In this document: positions 1 to 11,462 of the stretch, piece after piece
Layout: the number at the start of each line of letters is the position of its first letter
Numbering within the stretch: position 1 is the stretch's first letter
Assembly: GCA_964017185.1 (NCBI GenBank)
Contig: OZ024876.1
Span: 18,116,226 to 18,180,225, forward strand
DNA from: Rugalucina vietnamica
Lineage: Eukaryota; Mollusca; Bivalvia; Lucinida; Lucinidae
Reading direction: 5' to 3'
Length of the DNA stretch: 64,000 nucleotides
Translations under genes and position numbers: made by a program
The notes under the pieces: model-generated
The model's input: only the letters and a program-made list of their open reading frames with translations
Told to the model about the DNA's origin: nothing
The model's database searches: none

Positions 1-1830
1 GTAGAGGACCATTAGCCATTGCTACATACCAAATATCAAAGCTGTGGGCCTAGTGGTTTCAGAGAAGAAGTTTAGTTTTTCCTATTGTAGGTCTATGGAG
101 ACTATCGACCCCCGGGGCGTTGCCAAATTTGACCCTGGGGACATGATTGGCATAATTTATGTAGAGGACCATTAGCCATTGCCACATACAAAATATCAAA
201 GCTGTGGGCCCTGTGGTTTTAGAGAAGAAGAATTTTGAATTTTTTTCCCATAGTAAGTCTATGGAGACTATCAACCCCCGGGGCGTGGCCAAATTTGACC
301 CCAGGGGCATGAATGGCACAATTTATGTAGAGGACCATTAGCCATTGCTACATACCAAATATCAAAGCTGTTGGCCTAGTGGTTTCAGAGGAGAAGATTT
401 TTTTAGTTTTTTTCCTATTGTAGGTCTATAGAGACTATCGACCCCCGGGCATGGCCAAATTTGACCCCAGGGACATGATTGGCATAATTTATGAAGAGGA
501 CCATTAGCCATTGCCACATACAAAATATCAAAGCTGTGGGCCCTGTGGTTTCAGAGAAGAAGATTTTTTTAATTTTTTTCCCATAGTAAGTCTATGGAGA
601 CTATCAACCCCCGGGGCGTGGCCAAATTGGACCCCAGGGGCATGAATGGCACAATTTATGTAGAGGACCATTAGCCATTGCTACATACCAAATATCAAAG
701 CTGTGGGCCTAGTGGTTTCAGAGAAGAAGATTTTTTTAGTTTTTCCAATTGTAAGTCTATGGAGACTATCGACCCCTGGGGCGTGGCCAAATTTGACCCC
801 AGGGGCATGGCTGGCACAATTTATGTAGAGGACCATTAGCCATTGCCACATACCAAATATCAAAGCTATGGGCCCTGTGGTTTCAGAGAAGAAGATTTTT
901 GAATTTTTTTTCCCATAGTAAGTCTATGGAGACTATCGACCCCCGGGGCGTGGCCAAATTTAACCCCAGGGGCATGAATGGCACAAATTATGTAGAGGTC
1001 CATTAGCCATTGCTACATACCAAATATCAAAGTTGTGGGCATAGTGGTTTCAGAGAAGAAGATTTTTTTAGTTTTTCCCATAGTAAGTCTATGGAGACTA
1101 TCGACCCCCGGGGCGTGGCCAAATTTGACCCCAGGGGCATGAATGGCACAATTTATGTAGAAGACCATTAGCCATTGCTACATACCAAATATCAAAGTTG
1201 TGGGCATAGTGGTTTCAGAGAAGAAGATTTTTTTAGTTTTTCCCATTGTAAGTCTATGGAGACTATCGACCCCCGGGGCGTGGCCAAATTTGACCCCAGG
1301 GGCATGGCTGGCACAATTTATGTAGAGGACCATTAGCCATTGCTACATACCAAATATCAAAGCTGTGGGCCCTGTGGTTTCAGAGAAGAAGATTTTTTAA
1401 TTTTTTTCCCATAGTAAGTCTATGGAGACTATCGACCCCCCGGGGCGTGGCCAAATTTGACCCCAGGGGCATGAATGGCACAATTTATGTAGAGGACCAT
1501 TAGCCATTGCTACATACCAAATATCAAAGCTGTGGGCCTAGTGGTTTCAGAGAAGAAGATTTTTTTAGTTTTTCCCATTGTAAGTCTATGGGACCTATCT
1601 GTTGCCATGGAAACCACAATTTTGATACAATCTGCTCCAAAACCTAATGCCATCAATCCCCCAACCCAATTATGGTTCACATTAAATTTGATCAAGATCG
1701 GCCTACTAGCTTCAGAAATATTCTTCTTTGAAATTGTGGACGGACGACGACGGACGACGACGACGACGGACGACGGATGCCTGCCTATCCTATAAGCTCA
1801 CCTTGTGAGCCTTCGGCTCAGGTGAGCTAA
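1..1830 (+). mobile_element. Tandem-core (pearl/Helentron-associated-like) element, copy P1, left end cut by window
   Basis: About nine tandem monomers of ~165 bp fill 1-1590; the phrase GGCGTGGCCAAATTTGACC recurs in most of them. A unique ~170-bp right part follows, then a GGACGACGAC-type microsatellite (1738-1785) and a terminal stem-loop (GAGCC-TTC-GGCTC, 1807-1819) running into AGGTGAGCTAA. This order (core repeats, microsatellite, 3' hairpin, CTAA end) is known from bivalve pearl elements and Helentron-associated elements, which are non-autonomous rolling-circle relatives. The 5' end is outside the window. No real gene lies inside: the minus-strand open frames persist because the monomer is a multiple of three. 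Confidence 0.8.
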
Positions 1831-1851
1831 AAATAGAATACCCAGTTTAAC

Positions 1852-2064
1852 TACTGTACATCCGTAAATATTCGCGAGAACTTAATTTTCGCTAATATTC
1901 GCGAATTGGTTACCTCACAAATTCAAAGTTCTCGCTAATAAAAAGTCGCTATAAACTTAATAGAATACATGGACACACACTCGCGAATTCAAGAACTCGC
2001 TAATAATTCGGTAATAGAAAATTCGTGAAATAAAACTCACATGAAAATTTCCGAATTTACAGTA
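1852..2064. mobile_element. Short MITE with TA duplication (Tc1/mariner type)
   Basis: The ends are imperfect inverted repeats: TACTGTACATCCGTAAAT at the left, and the complement of AATTTACAGTA at the right. TA sits at both borders. The inside is AT-rich with several TTCGCGA/TCGCGAA motifs and has no coding capacity. Confidence 0.6.
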
Positions 2065-2164
2065 TATTAAATTGGGGTTCATTGAGTGTTCTTAGGACCT
2101 TTGGTCTTCTAGTATTGTATTTCTGATGATGTTGCTTATTTCTTACTTGAGCTGCATCACCAGA

Positions 2165-2330
2165 AAGCCAACAATGTGGTTTTTGAACAGGTCTGACTCA
2201 AACCAAGCTGTAGAAGCACAGAAGATGGCTAGAGGCTGGAAAAGAAGAGGCATTGTACAATCCATGTAATGAAAACAAAGGCGCTGATCAGCTTCGCATG
2301 CATGTTTTCGTAAAGCCTAGTTCTGATGGT
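2165..2330 (-). mobile_element. MITE-A, truncated copy
   Basis: It carries the landmarks of the family described at 58745-58984: CCAACAATGTGG near one end, then CACAGAAGATGGCTAGAGGC, TTGTACAATCC, and the start of the central palindrome (GCGCTGATCAGCTTCGCA). The other half and the second terminal repeat are missing. Confidence 0.7.
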
Positions 2331-2417
2331 TTGGATCACATCTCCTGGCTTTAATCAAACCAAAATAAATGGATTACCTTCTACTTTGTCTCTTGTGATC
2401 AGAATCAAAGGTTATAA

Positions 2418-2655
2418 AAAACATTTTCATGCTCAACTCAGCTGAGCTTGATATTTAAAGTGCTCACAAATGCTGAAATAGCCCAAATGAATTGAAATTC
2501 AAGGCTTACATCACCAAAGCCAGTAATTTATCCTGCTCATAAATGTTAAATGCCAACCATGGTTGGCATTTTTGTTAAATGCCAACCATGGTTGGCATTT
2601 TAACATTTATGAGCAGGATAAATTTTAGTGTCAGCTGAGTTGGGCCTAGGATTTT
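2418..2655. mobile_element. MITE-C foldback copy
   Basis: The ends TCATGCTCAACTCAGCTGAG and CTGAGTTGGGC are inverted. Inside, TTTATCCTGCTCATAAATGT and ACATTTATGAGCAGGATAAA face each other. The palindrome AATGCCAACCATGGTTGGCA is present twice in tandem here but once in other copies. Confidence 0.75.
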
Positions 2656-3308
2656 CCTGCGGAAGTCACTCATATGATCTAACCCGTAATATATAATTTA
2701 GGTACTCAAGTCAAGTGATTGTACAATCCTGCTCTATACTAAATCCAGTGTGTGAAGCCTTCAACTTTTGTTTGTGGCAGTACAGCCCAGTTTACGTTAG
2801 ACCTGGTCGAAAACTCTTGTTACATGTAGTTTTCTTTTGAACATAGCTAATACACAAGTATAAGCGTTTCCAAAACGCTTGCGATCTCTCAGCACTAATT
2901 TCACTGTATGACCACGTATAAATCCACGGCGATAACCACAGACCGAAAAGACTCTGACAGCTCGGTTCAACGTGAGCTTTCATACCCGAGCCGGCATGCG
3001 CTATTTAGTGTGACCCAATCGAAGCTGCCTTGTCCAATCAAGTACGACCGGAAGTGTGGTCGATTCACAACAAGATTCCAGCCCTGTTCAATTATATATG
3101 CGCTCTCGCCGTGGCGAGATCGCAATGAATTCACAAACCTTTATATTGGTTTCTAGCTGTTTCTTGACTTCCTCATTGAGGTTTTTCAACACTACTGTGC
3201 TTGTGTTGTTGAGAGGCTTCACCAAACTGAAATTGAATTAAGGTCATTATAATGTGCCTCACTATAATGCAATTTACATTATAACATAGCGTTGTACTAG
3301 TTCCTAAG
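2656..3308. other. No gene or repeat recognised
   Basis: The stretch is of ordinary composition. Open frames of 60-80 codons on both strands lack recognisable domains and overlap one another, so I call nothing here. Confidence 0.5.
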
Positions 3309-4056
3309 CAGGGCTTTTTTTAAGAGAGGGCCCACTGGCCCTGGCCAGTAAATTTTGGTCTTGGGCCAGTTAAAATGTGGTGCAGCTGGTCCTCTGGGCC
3401 AGCTGAATTTTTCAGAAAAAGAAAGTGTTTGTTCGAAATGGTGCTGCTTATTCTCAAAGTGAAAGTTCAAGTGTGATGTAAATAGTTTAACCAACTGAAT
3501 GTAGTGTTGGAAAGCTGTTGACTTCAGGGATTTTCCTGGGCTGATTTTGGGGCCCATTATGGGCCCCTTTCCCAATTGAGAAAATGTGTAAAATTTCCCA
3601 ATTTTCAGGTAAAAAATCCCAAAATAATAAATAAATCCTTGTACATTTGTTGTAGATACGTAGAGGATACCCTCGAACTATTTCTTTCGGAGAAATATCC
3701 TCAAATTAACACCAAATATGCATATTATCACCTGTTCTGTTTTGTATCCATTTTCCCAATTTGACTGATATACATATTATTTTTCCCAAAATCATTGGTC
3801 CCGGGTCCCTGTTTTGAAAAGGTAGGAAAATCCCTGGACTTGTATTTGGTGCAATGACTGGCTTACAGGCTACATTAGTATTGTGTGCAAATAATTTATG
3901 TGCTGTTATGGCCAACTGTTTCGCTGACCTCTGTATCCAAAACAACTTCGACCTGGAAAAAATAGTTGGGCCAGTTGAAAATTCAGAGGGCCAGTAGATT
4001 TTGAGACCATTTGGCCCTCCATGCCAGTGGTATGTTGGTAGTTAGCAAAACCCCTG
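3309..4056. mobile_element. Non-autonomous DNA transposon with CAGGG ends and 5-bp target duplication (outer)
   Basis: It begins CAGGGCTTTT and ends AAAACCCCTG, with CTAAG on both sides (3304-3308 and 4057-4061). Subterminal GGGCCAGT / ACTGGCCC motifs recur near both ends. There is no transposase frame. CAGGG termini suggest a hAT-like or related superfamily; the 5-bp duplication is shorter than the usual 8 bp of hAT. It is interrupted by the element at 3525-3836. Confidence 0.7.
3525..3836. mobile_element. Second CAGGG-ended MITE nested in the first
   Basis: It begins CAGGGATTTTCCT and ends AGGAAAATCCCTG (13-bp perfect inverted ends), with GACTT on both sides (3520-3524, 3837-3841). It is 312 bp long with no coding capacity. 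The duplication length matches the outer element, so both were probably moved by the same kind of transposase, this one later. Confidence 0.8.
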
Positions 4057-4500
4057 CTAAGATAGTGATTTTGCTATACAGTGTTTTCCCTGGTGCACAA
4101 AAATGCGTGTTTTGACACAATTTGGGCTGAATGTCCCAAAAAATATACCCAGGCACACCATGTGTGCGCAATTTTTGTCTGGTTGAAACATCTCGGTAAT
4201 TTTGGTCCGGTTTTCTCGTGGCTGTTACCCATCTCTGTTACAACTACAAAGTGTCACGCATGAGTATATAGATTGGAAATTGTGGTAGTTGTTATTTCTT
4301 GCTCTAAGAATTCTATAGGGGCATGTTACTGGAGAGAAAGAAGAAAGAAATAATTTTGTGTAAGTGGAAATCGATTATATATTAAGATTGTATAGAAGGT
4401 GTGAAAACTTGTGTCAGGTTACCATGCTGTAATCGAATTATCAATCACGTCTGTTTGCGAGGTGTAAAAACTAGAAATTGGCTGCAAGCAAGGCTTTCAG
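4057..4500. other. No gene recognised
   Basis: Unique-looking AT-rich sequence between two mobile elements. The short open frames have no family resemblance. Confidence 0.4.
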
Positions 4501-6289
4501 TATACCCCCCGCAAAATTATCTGAAGCTGGCCAATAACTTTCTAAGTCAAACATGCAGAAAATTTGTCAAAGATATCTTTTCAGCATTATAATCCTTCAT
4601 GTACATCCCCAGTATGCCAGTCACATCTATAAGAATATATTGAAAGCTTGAGGTTGATTTCACTGTATGCACTATGATCATTGTTTATCATGAGAAATGG
4701 TAAAAATTGGCTAAGTTAAATAAAAGCTGTAAGTTTGTCAAAAATTAAATTTTCAGCATGAAAATTATTCATGCACATCTAAAATATATCTGGAACAAAT
4801 CTACAAAGAATCTAAAAGAAACATTGAAAGCCCTAGGAGGAGTTGATTTCACAAAGTATGCACTACCAACCATTATTGTATATAAGCAATGGTCAAGAAA
4901 TGGCTATGTTGAAAAATGATGTAAATTTGTCAAATATCACTTTTTCAGTATTATAATTATTCATGCACATCTTCAATATGTGTGGAACATGTCTGCAAAG
5001 TATTGAAAAGAAATACTGAAAGCCCTAGGAGGAGTTGATTTCACAAACCATCATTGTATAAAAGCAATGGTCAAAAAATGGCTATGTTAAAAAATGCTGT
5101 AAATTTGTCAAAAATTAATTTTTCAGTATTATAATTCTTCATGCACATCTTCAATATGTGAGGAACATGTCTGCAAAGTATCAAAAAGAAATAATGAAAG
5201 CCCTTGGAGGAGTTGATTTCACAAAATGTGCACTACCAACCATTTTCGTATATAAGCAATGGTCAAAAAATGGCTATGTTAAAAAATGCTGTAAATTTGT
5301 CAAAAATTATTTTTTCACCATTATAATTCTTCATGCACATCTTCAATACGTGTGGAACATATCTGCAAAGTATTGAAAAGAAATACTGAAAGCCCTAGGA
5401 GGAGTTGATTTCACAAAATATGCACTACCAACCATTATTGTTTAAGCAATGGTCAAAAAATGGCTATGTTAAAAAATGCTGTAAATTTGTCAAAAATTAT
5501 TTTTTCAGCATTATAATTCTTCATGCACATCTTAAATATGTGTGGAACATGTCTGCAAAGTATTGAAAAGAAATACTGAAAGCCCTAGGAGAAGATGATT
5601 TCACAAACTATGAACTACCAATAATTATTGTATATAAGCAATGGTCAAAAAATGGCTATGTTGAAAAATGCTGTAAATTTGTCAAAAATTATTTTTTCAG
5701 CATTATAATTCTTCATGCACATCTTCAATATGTGTGGAGCATGTCTACAAAGTATTGAAAAGAAATACTGAAAGCCCTAGGAGGAGTTGATTTCACAAAC
5801 TATGCACTACCAACCATTATTGAATATGGCAATTATCGAAAATTGGCTAAGTTCAAAATGCTGTAAATTTGTCAAAATTCATTTTTTCAGCATAATACTT
5901 CTTCATGCATATCTTCAATATCTCTGGCACATATTTGCAAAGTATCAAAAGAGAATATTGAAAGCTGTAGGAGGAGTTGATTTCACAAAGTATGCACTAT
6001 TAGCACTAAGGCAAGCATTCTATGTATAGATTTAAAAAGTCCCATAACTCTTGCAAAACTGACCCTTTGGCCCCTAAATTCATACCACACATGTGTTGTC
6101 TTATGGTACAGGTGTGTTGAAAATTTAAAGAACATCGGGCAAAAACTACTTAAGTTATTCAGCAAAGATGTCAAAATGTTGACGGAATGACGGAATCACG
6201 GAATGACGGAATCACGGAATGACGGAATCACGGAATTACGGACAGACTGAAAACAGTATACCCCCCTAAAACTTCGTTTTGCGGGGGGT
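4501..6289 (+). mobile_element. Tandem-core element with TATACCCCCC ends (type Q, copy Q1)
   Basis: The left end is TATACCCCCCGCAAAA and the right end carries its inverse, TTTTGCGGGGGGTATA. Between them lie about eight monomers of ~190 bp (landmark GGAGGAGTTGATTTCACAAA near 4836, 5028, 5209, 5400, 5778 and 5971), then a microsatellite of TGACGGAATCACGGAA units (6180-6243). A terminal stem-loop follows (6250-6289) in which CCCCCCTAAAAC pairs with GTTTTGCGGGGGG around TTC. The architecture parallels the P elements, but the ends are unrelated. Confidence 0.75.
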
Positions 6290-6649
6290 ATAATAATTGG
6301 CTACTGTTGTTGAATTAATAGCGAGTGTCATTAATTAGATTATCGGGTTTATTGTAAAATTAAATGAAACTGAAATGTTTCCTAATTTGAAATTAGAATG
6401 TTTCATACCGACTGTGGTAATCTAATGGATAGCGTATTAACTTTGCATTCAAGAAAAATGCTGGCTGCTAAATGCTTGCCGTGTTGGCAATCGACAAATG
6501 TTCATCCTGACGTTATAAAGGCAAACTGTCCATAGGGTTTAATATTTTCTTTTCTGCTCGAAAGGGAAACATGCATGGTGTTACATTTTTTGTTCGGTGC
6601 AGCACTTTTTTGCAACTTAAATTTTTGCACGATGATAAATTCCATTTAT
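6290..6649. other. No gene or repeat recognised
   Basis: AT-rich, with no domain-bearing frame and no clear repeat. Confidence 0.4.
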
Positions 6650-7298
6650 CAGGGTGAAGTAAAACGTCGTTATGAGCGTTACGCGTGACATTGCTTTGTG
6701 AAGCCAGCGGAACAAGAATCAACGCTCTTATGTCGCGCCTTTTTGAACAGGAGAAAGCTGTAGCTTTTACGTCATTTAGTACCAATTTTACATTTTTCTT
6801 CCCTTAAAGACTGCGACAAATTTTTACCAAAACACAGATATGAGAATTTCTGCAGTAAAAGTCATTTATTGTAATTCTTGGGTCAGTCGCACACTGAAAT
6901 GCAATGCCTGTTCGCGCCACGATGTTCCGTTACGTCGCGCAAAATACCAAAAACTCACTACCACAGTATCAAAACCTCCAATAGCACGAAAACGAGCCTG
7001 GTTGTCAAGGACTTTTTTTCAAGCAACCTGTTCCAAACTGATTCACACAGATAATATCAGTTTTTAAAAAAACTTCGTGGAATTTAGGAGAAAAATATTT
7101 TTATGTGAGAAATCCGACATCTATTTCCCTTTTCCCCATTGAGTTCAACGGCAAAAATGGTGTTTTTGGATAGCCTGTAGCTCAAAAACTAATCCGGTAG
7201 TCAAGGAATATTTTTGCATATTCCGATGGGGGAGCATTAAATACATTGATATGTAAAAAATAAGCAAATTTCATCGTGGCGTTTTTTACTTCACCCTG
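6650..7298. mobile_element. Possible non-autonomous transposon with CAGGGTGAAGTAAAA ends
   Basis: CAGGGTGAAGTAAAA at the left is inverted as TTTTACTTCACCCTG at the right, 649 bp apart. No convincing target duplication flanks it (CATTTAT versus ACCTTAA). No transposase frame is seen. The CAGGG terminus is shared with the elements at 3309 and 3525. Confidence 0.5.
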
Positions 7299-7745
7299 AC
7301 CTTAAGCAAAATTTTCGATTGCACAGCTATGATACGTCCATTAGTTTTCTGGCAAAATAACACTGCCATTATGAGTGACATGCTTAGTTTTATATAACCA
7401 TGAAATTCTAAAATGCATACTGAATGAAAATCAGGATGTAACTTTGTAAAATAGTGCTTATTCACTAGATATAAATCAACGGAATAAATCGCATCACTAA
7501 GAAACAACTGATAATCTCACAATATTCACTCTGCCTAAGTCTGCACAGCACGGAATAAATTTATCCTATCCGTTTTACGATTTATTCCCTAAAAATTTTA
7601 TGTCTATATGGGACCTAAGATACTATTTTCAGAAAAAGTATAGACCTGTATCACACATCTGTTCAAGCAGAATAAGAATGCTTAATGAAAGAAATACTTA
7701 TTTGACATGTTAGAATAATTTGTTTCATGATCAGCGCAATAAAAA
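7299..7745. other. No gene or repeat recognised
   Basis: AT-rich sequence up to the 5' end of the next tandem-core element. Nothing coding is supported. Confidence 0.4.
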
Positions 7746-9580
7746 CTAGAGGACCATTGGTCCTGTAGCTCACCTGAGAGATTATCACATTGTAAGCTCA
7801 TGAGATTTAAATTAATTGAGAATCGACCAATGAAAGTCTATGCATGGACACTATTGACCCCCAGGGCATGGCCAAATTTGACCCCAGGGGCATGACTGGC
7901 ACAATTCATAATGGGGACTACCGAACATTGCTACATACAAAATATAGAAGCTCTGGGCCTTTTGGTTTCAGAGAAGAAGATTTTTTTAGTTTTTCCCATT
8001 GTAAGTCTATGGAGACTATCTACCCCCGGGGCGTGGCCAAATTTGACCACAAGGGCATGGCTGGCACAATTTATGTAGAGGACCATTAGCCATTGCCACA
8101 TACAAAATATCAAAGCTGTGTGCCCTGTGGTTTCAGAGAAGAAGATTTTTGAATTTTTTTCCCATAGCAAGTCTATTGAGACTATCAACCTCCGGGGCCT
8201 GGCCAAATTTGACCCCAGGGGCATGAATGGCACAATTTATGTAGAGGACCATTAGCCATTGCCACATACCAAATATCAAAGCTGTGGGCCCTGTGGTTTC
8301 AGAGAAGAAGATTTTTGATTGTTTTTCCCATTGTAAGTCTATGGAGACTATCGACCCCCGGGGCGTGGCCAAATTTGACCCCGGGTACATGATTGGCACA
8401 ATTTATGTAGAGGACCATTAGCCATTGCCACATACCAAATATCAAAGCTGTGGGCCCTGTGGTTTCAGAGAAGAAGATTTTTGAATTTTTTTCCCATAGT
8501 AAGTCTATGGAGACTATCAACCCCCGGGGCGTGGCCAAATTTGACCCCAGGGGCATGAATGGCACAATTTATGTAGAGGACCATTAGCCATTGCTACATA
8601 CCAAATATCAAAGCTGTTGGCCTAGTGGTTTCAGAGAAGAAGATTTTTATAGTTTTTTTTTCCTATTGTAGGTCTATGGAGACTATCGACCGCCAAAGCG
8701 TGGCCAAATTTGACCCCAGGGGCATGATTGGCATAATTTATATAGAGGACCATTAGCCATTGCCACATACAAAATATCAAAGCTGTGGGCCCTGTGGTTT
8801 CAGAGAAGAAGATTTTTGAATTTTTTTCCCATAGTAAGTCTATGGAGACTATCAACCCCCGGGGCGTGGCCAAATTTGACCCCAGGGGCATGAATGGCAC
8901 AATTTATGTAGAGGACCATTAGCCATTGCTACATACCAAATATCAAAGCTGTGGGCCTAGTGGTTTCAGAGAAGAAGATTTTTTTAGTTTTTCCAATTGT
9001 AAGTCTATGGAGACTATCGACCCCCGGGGCGTGGCCAAATTTGATCCCAGGGGCATGGCTGGCACAATTTATGTAGAGGACCATTAGCCATTGCCGCATA
9101 CCAAATATCAAAGCTGTGGGCCCTGTGGTTTCAGAGAAGAAGATTTTTGAATTTTTTTCCCATAGTAAGTCTATGGAGACTATCGACCCCCGGGGCGTGG
9201 CAAAATTTGACCCCAGGGGCATGAATGGCACAATTTATGTAGAGGACCATTAGCCATTGCTACATACCAAATATCAAAGCTGTGGGCCTAGTGGTTTCAG
9301 AGAAGAAGATTTTTTTTTGTTTTTCCCATTGTAAGTCTATGGGACCTATCTGTTGCCATGGAAACCACAATTTTGATACAATCTGCTCCAAAACCTAATG
9401 CCATCAATCCCCCAACCCAATTATGGTTCACATTAAATTTGATCAAGATCGGCCTACTAGCTTCAGAAATATTCTTTGAAATTGTGGACGGACGACGGAC
9501 GGACGGACGGACGGACGGACGACGACGGATCCTGCCTATCCTATAAGCTCACCTGTGAGCCTTCGGCTCAGGTGAGCTAA
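7746..9580 (+). mobile_element. Tandem-core element, complete copy P2
   Basis: Full-length relative of P1. The 5' end has a perfect stem-loop (AGGACCATTGGTCCT, 7750-7764) followed by GTAGCTCACCTGA. Then come about nine ~165-bp monomers (GTCTATGGAGACTA starting near 8007, 8337, 8504, 8674, 8838, 9003 and 9168), a unique right part, a GGAC microsatellite (9486-9530), and the 3' stem-loop GAGCCTTCGGCTC followed by AGGTGAGCTAA. TAGCTCACCTGA near the 5' end is the inverse of TCAGGTGAGCTA near the 3' end, i.e. subterminal inverted repeats. No protein is encoded. Confidence 0.85.
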
Positions 9581-9654
9581 AAAGCAGGGAAATGTTTTTC
9601 GCCAATTTCCGTGTTAAATCACGGAAATTACCATTAAATGAAATAAAGACACTG

Positions 9655-9745
9655 GCTATCCGCACGACGGTCGTGCCGATAACACCGCTTATCGGCACGA
9701 CAGTCGTGCGGATAAGCGGCGTTATCTGCACGACAGGGAAATCGA
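9655..9745. repeat. GC-rich palindrome cluster 1
   Basis: Repeated GCACGAC-GTCGTGC inverted units joined by CGATAA / TTATCG, e.g. GCACGACGGTCGTGCCGATA. The base composition contrasts sharply with its surroundings. Confidence 0.8.
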
Positions 9746-10269
9746 TATCCAAAAGTTAAAAATGTCTAAAAATGGATACATTTTAAGTTGATAAATATAT
9801 TACACTGGCTTCAAAACTGAAACAGAATATTACACATGCAGGAATTTTTTACTTTTTAATTAACAAAATTGTAATTTTGCTGAAATTGGCTTACCTGTGA
9901 ATTTACCTGTAAAAATCAGTCATGCGTATGCGTAAATGAGAAAGAAATTATGTCAATTATCGTAACCTAAATATTAAGAAAAAATTGTGGTAAGGTAATC
10001 CAAAAGAATAAACAGCCTTTGATTTTAACAATGAAGTGTGGAAACATTTCAGTTACACAATTAAATAATTTCAATGATTATATTTTTTCTCCGTCTGCTG
10101 TGATTCAGTTTGCATCAGCTGGATAAATCAAATCAAACTAGTTTTCTTAGTCATAATTAACAAAAATGTTAATTCCGAATGTATTTCTATATAGCTAAAA
10201 CCATAATTTATTTATTTAATGACAAATTAATAGTTTAATGCATTCGTAAGCTTGTAAGAAAATCTTATA

Positions 10270-10405
10270 CTCCCGTCGTGCCGATAGCCAATACCTGTAG
10301 CATTGGCTATCCGCATGACGGTCGGGCCGATAACGCCGCTTATCGGCACGACCGTCGTGCGGATAACGCCGCTTATCGGCACGACCGTCGTGCGGATAGC
10401 CTCAG
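10270..10405. repeat. GC-rich palindrome cluster 2
   Basis: The same units as at 9655-9745: GCTTATCGGCACGACCGTCG repeated in tandem with its inverse. It sits ~550 bp from the first cluster. Confidence 0.8.
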
Positions 10406-10499
10406 CCTGAAATAAATGCACGAGTCTCAGTGATTTTGATCATCAAATTCCTTAAAATTTGACGTACCAAAAATATTTCTAAAAAGTCTGTTACAAATC

Positions 10500-10690
10500 C
10501 TGCCAGCTGGCAGTTTAATAGTAGATTGCCGGGACTGGAATGACCTCCCTGATCTCCTCTGCTGAAATGCCTGATGACTACGTGTCTAAGTTCGCATCTC
10601 TTGTGACAGCCAGGGACTAACTTCCCTCCTACTGAGTCGATTAATTTCTGATCATTGCCTCAAGTGTGGGGGTGGCAAAATTTAGCCAAG
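10500..10690. pseudogene. LINE 3' fragments, two abutting in opposite orientation
   Basis: 10530-10621 (+) matches the C-terminal RT end found at 20095-20186 (AATGACCTCCCTGAT ... AGAGCCAGGGACTAA in that copy). From 10630 to 10690 the sequence is the complement of a LINE tail containing TGATCAGAAATTGATCGACT, as at 16962. Confidence 0.6.
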
Positions 10691-11300
10691 GGGTAAGTAT
10701 GTAGTGAATACGAAATCGATCAGCTCTTTTTCTAGAACTAGCCAAGGGGAAAAACATTTGGCAGGTCTAAGAAACTCATAAAACGACATAATTATGTCAA
10801 AGGACAGATATTCTGTGACAGATTGTACCAATGAAACGACGGATACCTGGATATTTTGTCACAATTTTCACATGGAGGTGATTGCATATGTAGAGAAACA
10901 GCAAAATATGACTGCTGGACTTCCGCAGAAAATGCACTCAACTTAGGCACTTCTGATCTTCACTAAACGGTAGGTTCCATTGAAAATTAATGATTTCAAC
11001 ATGTATCTCAATGCGGTTTTGTTGATTTGCATGTTTTTCTCATGAAAACAACTTTTAAAACAGCATGTATCTGTCAATTGGCAGAAAGTCAGATCTGTCA
11101 AACGACAGAACTTCTGTCCTTCGACATAATTCCGGTTCCGGTTGCGCATGCGCCAAGTGCTATACGCTCTTTTCTTAGCTCTTGGGATTTTCCCAATTTT
11201 CATCTTCCTTCACTGGTTATAAAGGTGAGATCCATCCATCATCTGGCACAGTATCACTTGCTGAGCCATCCCATTCAATGCATCAGCGTCCGTAGCCCGA
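10691..11300. other. No gene recognised
   Basis: Between LINE debris and the likely 5' region of the next LINE. Short open frames only. Confidence 0.4.
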
Positions 11301-11462
11301 AATAACCTGCTACCTGGAACTTCCCCCATACTTTGTGTTGTTACACGGTGGCTGCCGCCATTTTTGGCCATTTCTACCATAAACTTCCGGTTTGGAAAAA
11401 CCCAAAGCAGTGTGACATTCTTTGGATTTTCACCATGTCTATAATGCTGGAAGCGTGGTAAA

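Noticed and set aside
59-1695. Series of 60-90-codon minus-strand frames with similar proteins (MPFMPLGSNLATPRG...) in 1-1700 and again in 7930-9231
   Set aside because: They are the translation of a ~165-bp tandem repeat. The unit is a multiple of three, so frames persist without selection. There is no start context or coding signal, and the frame is interrupted wherever the monomer length changes.
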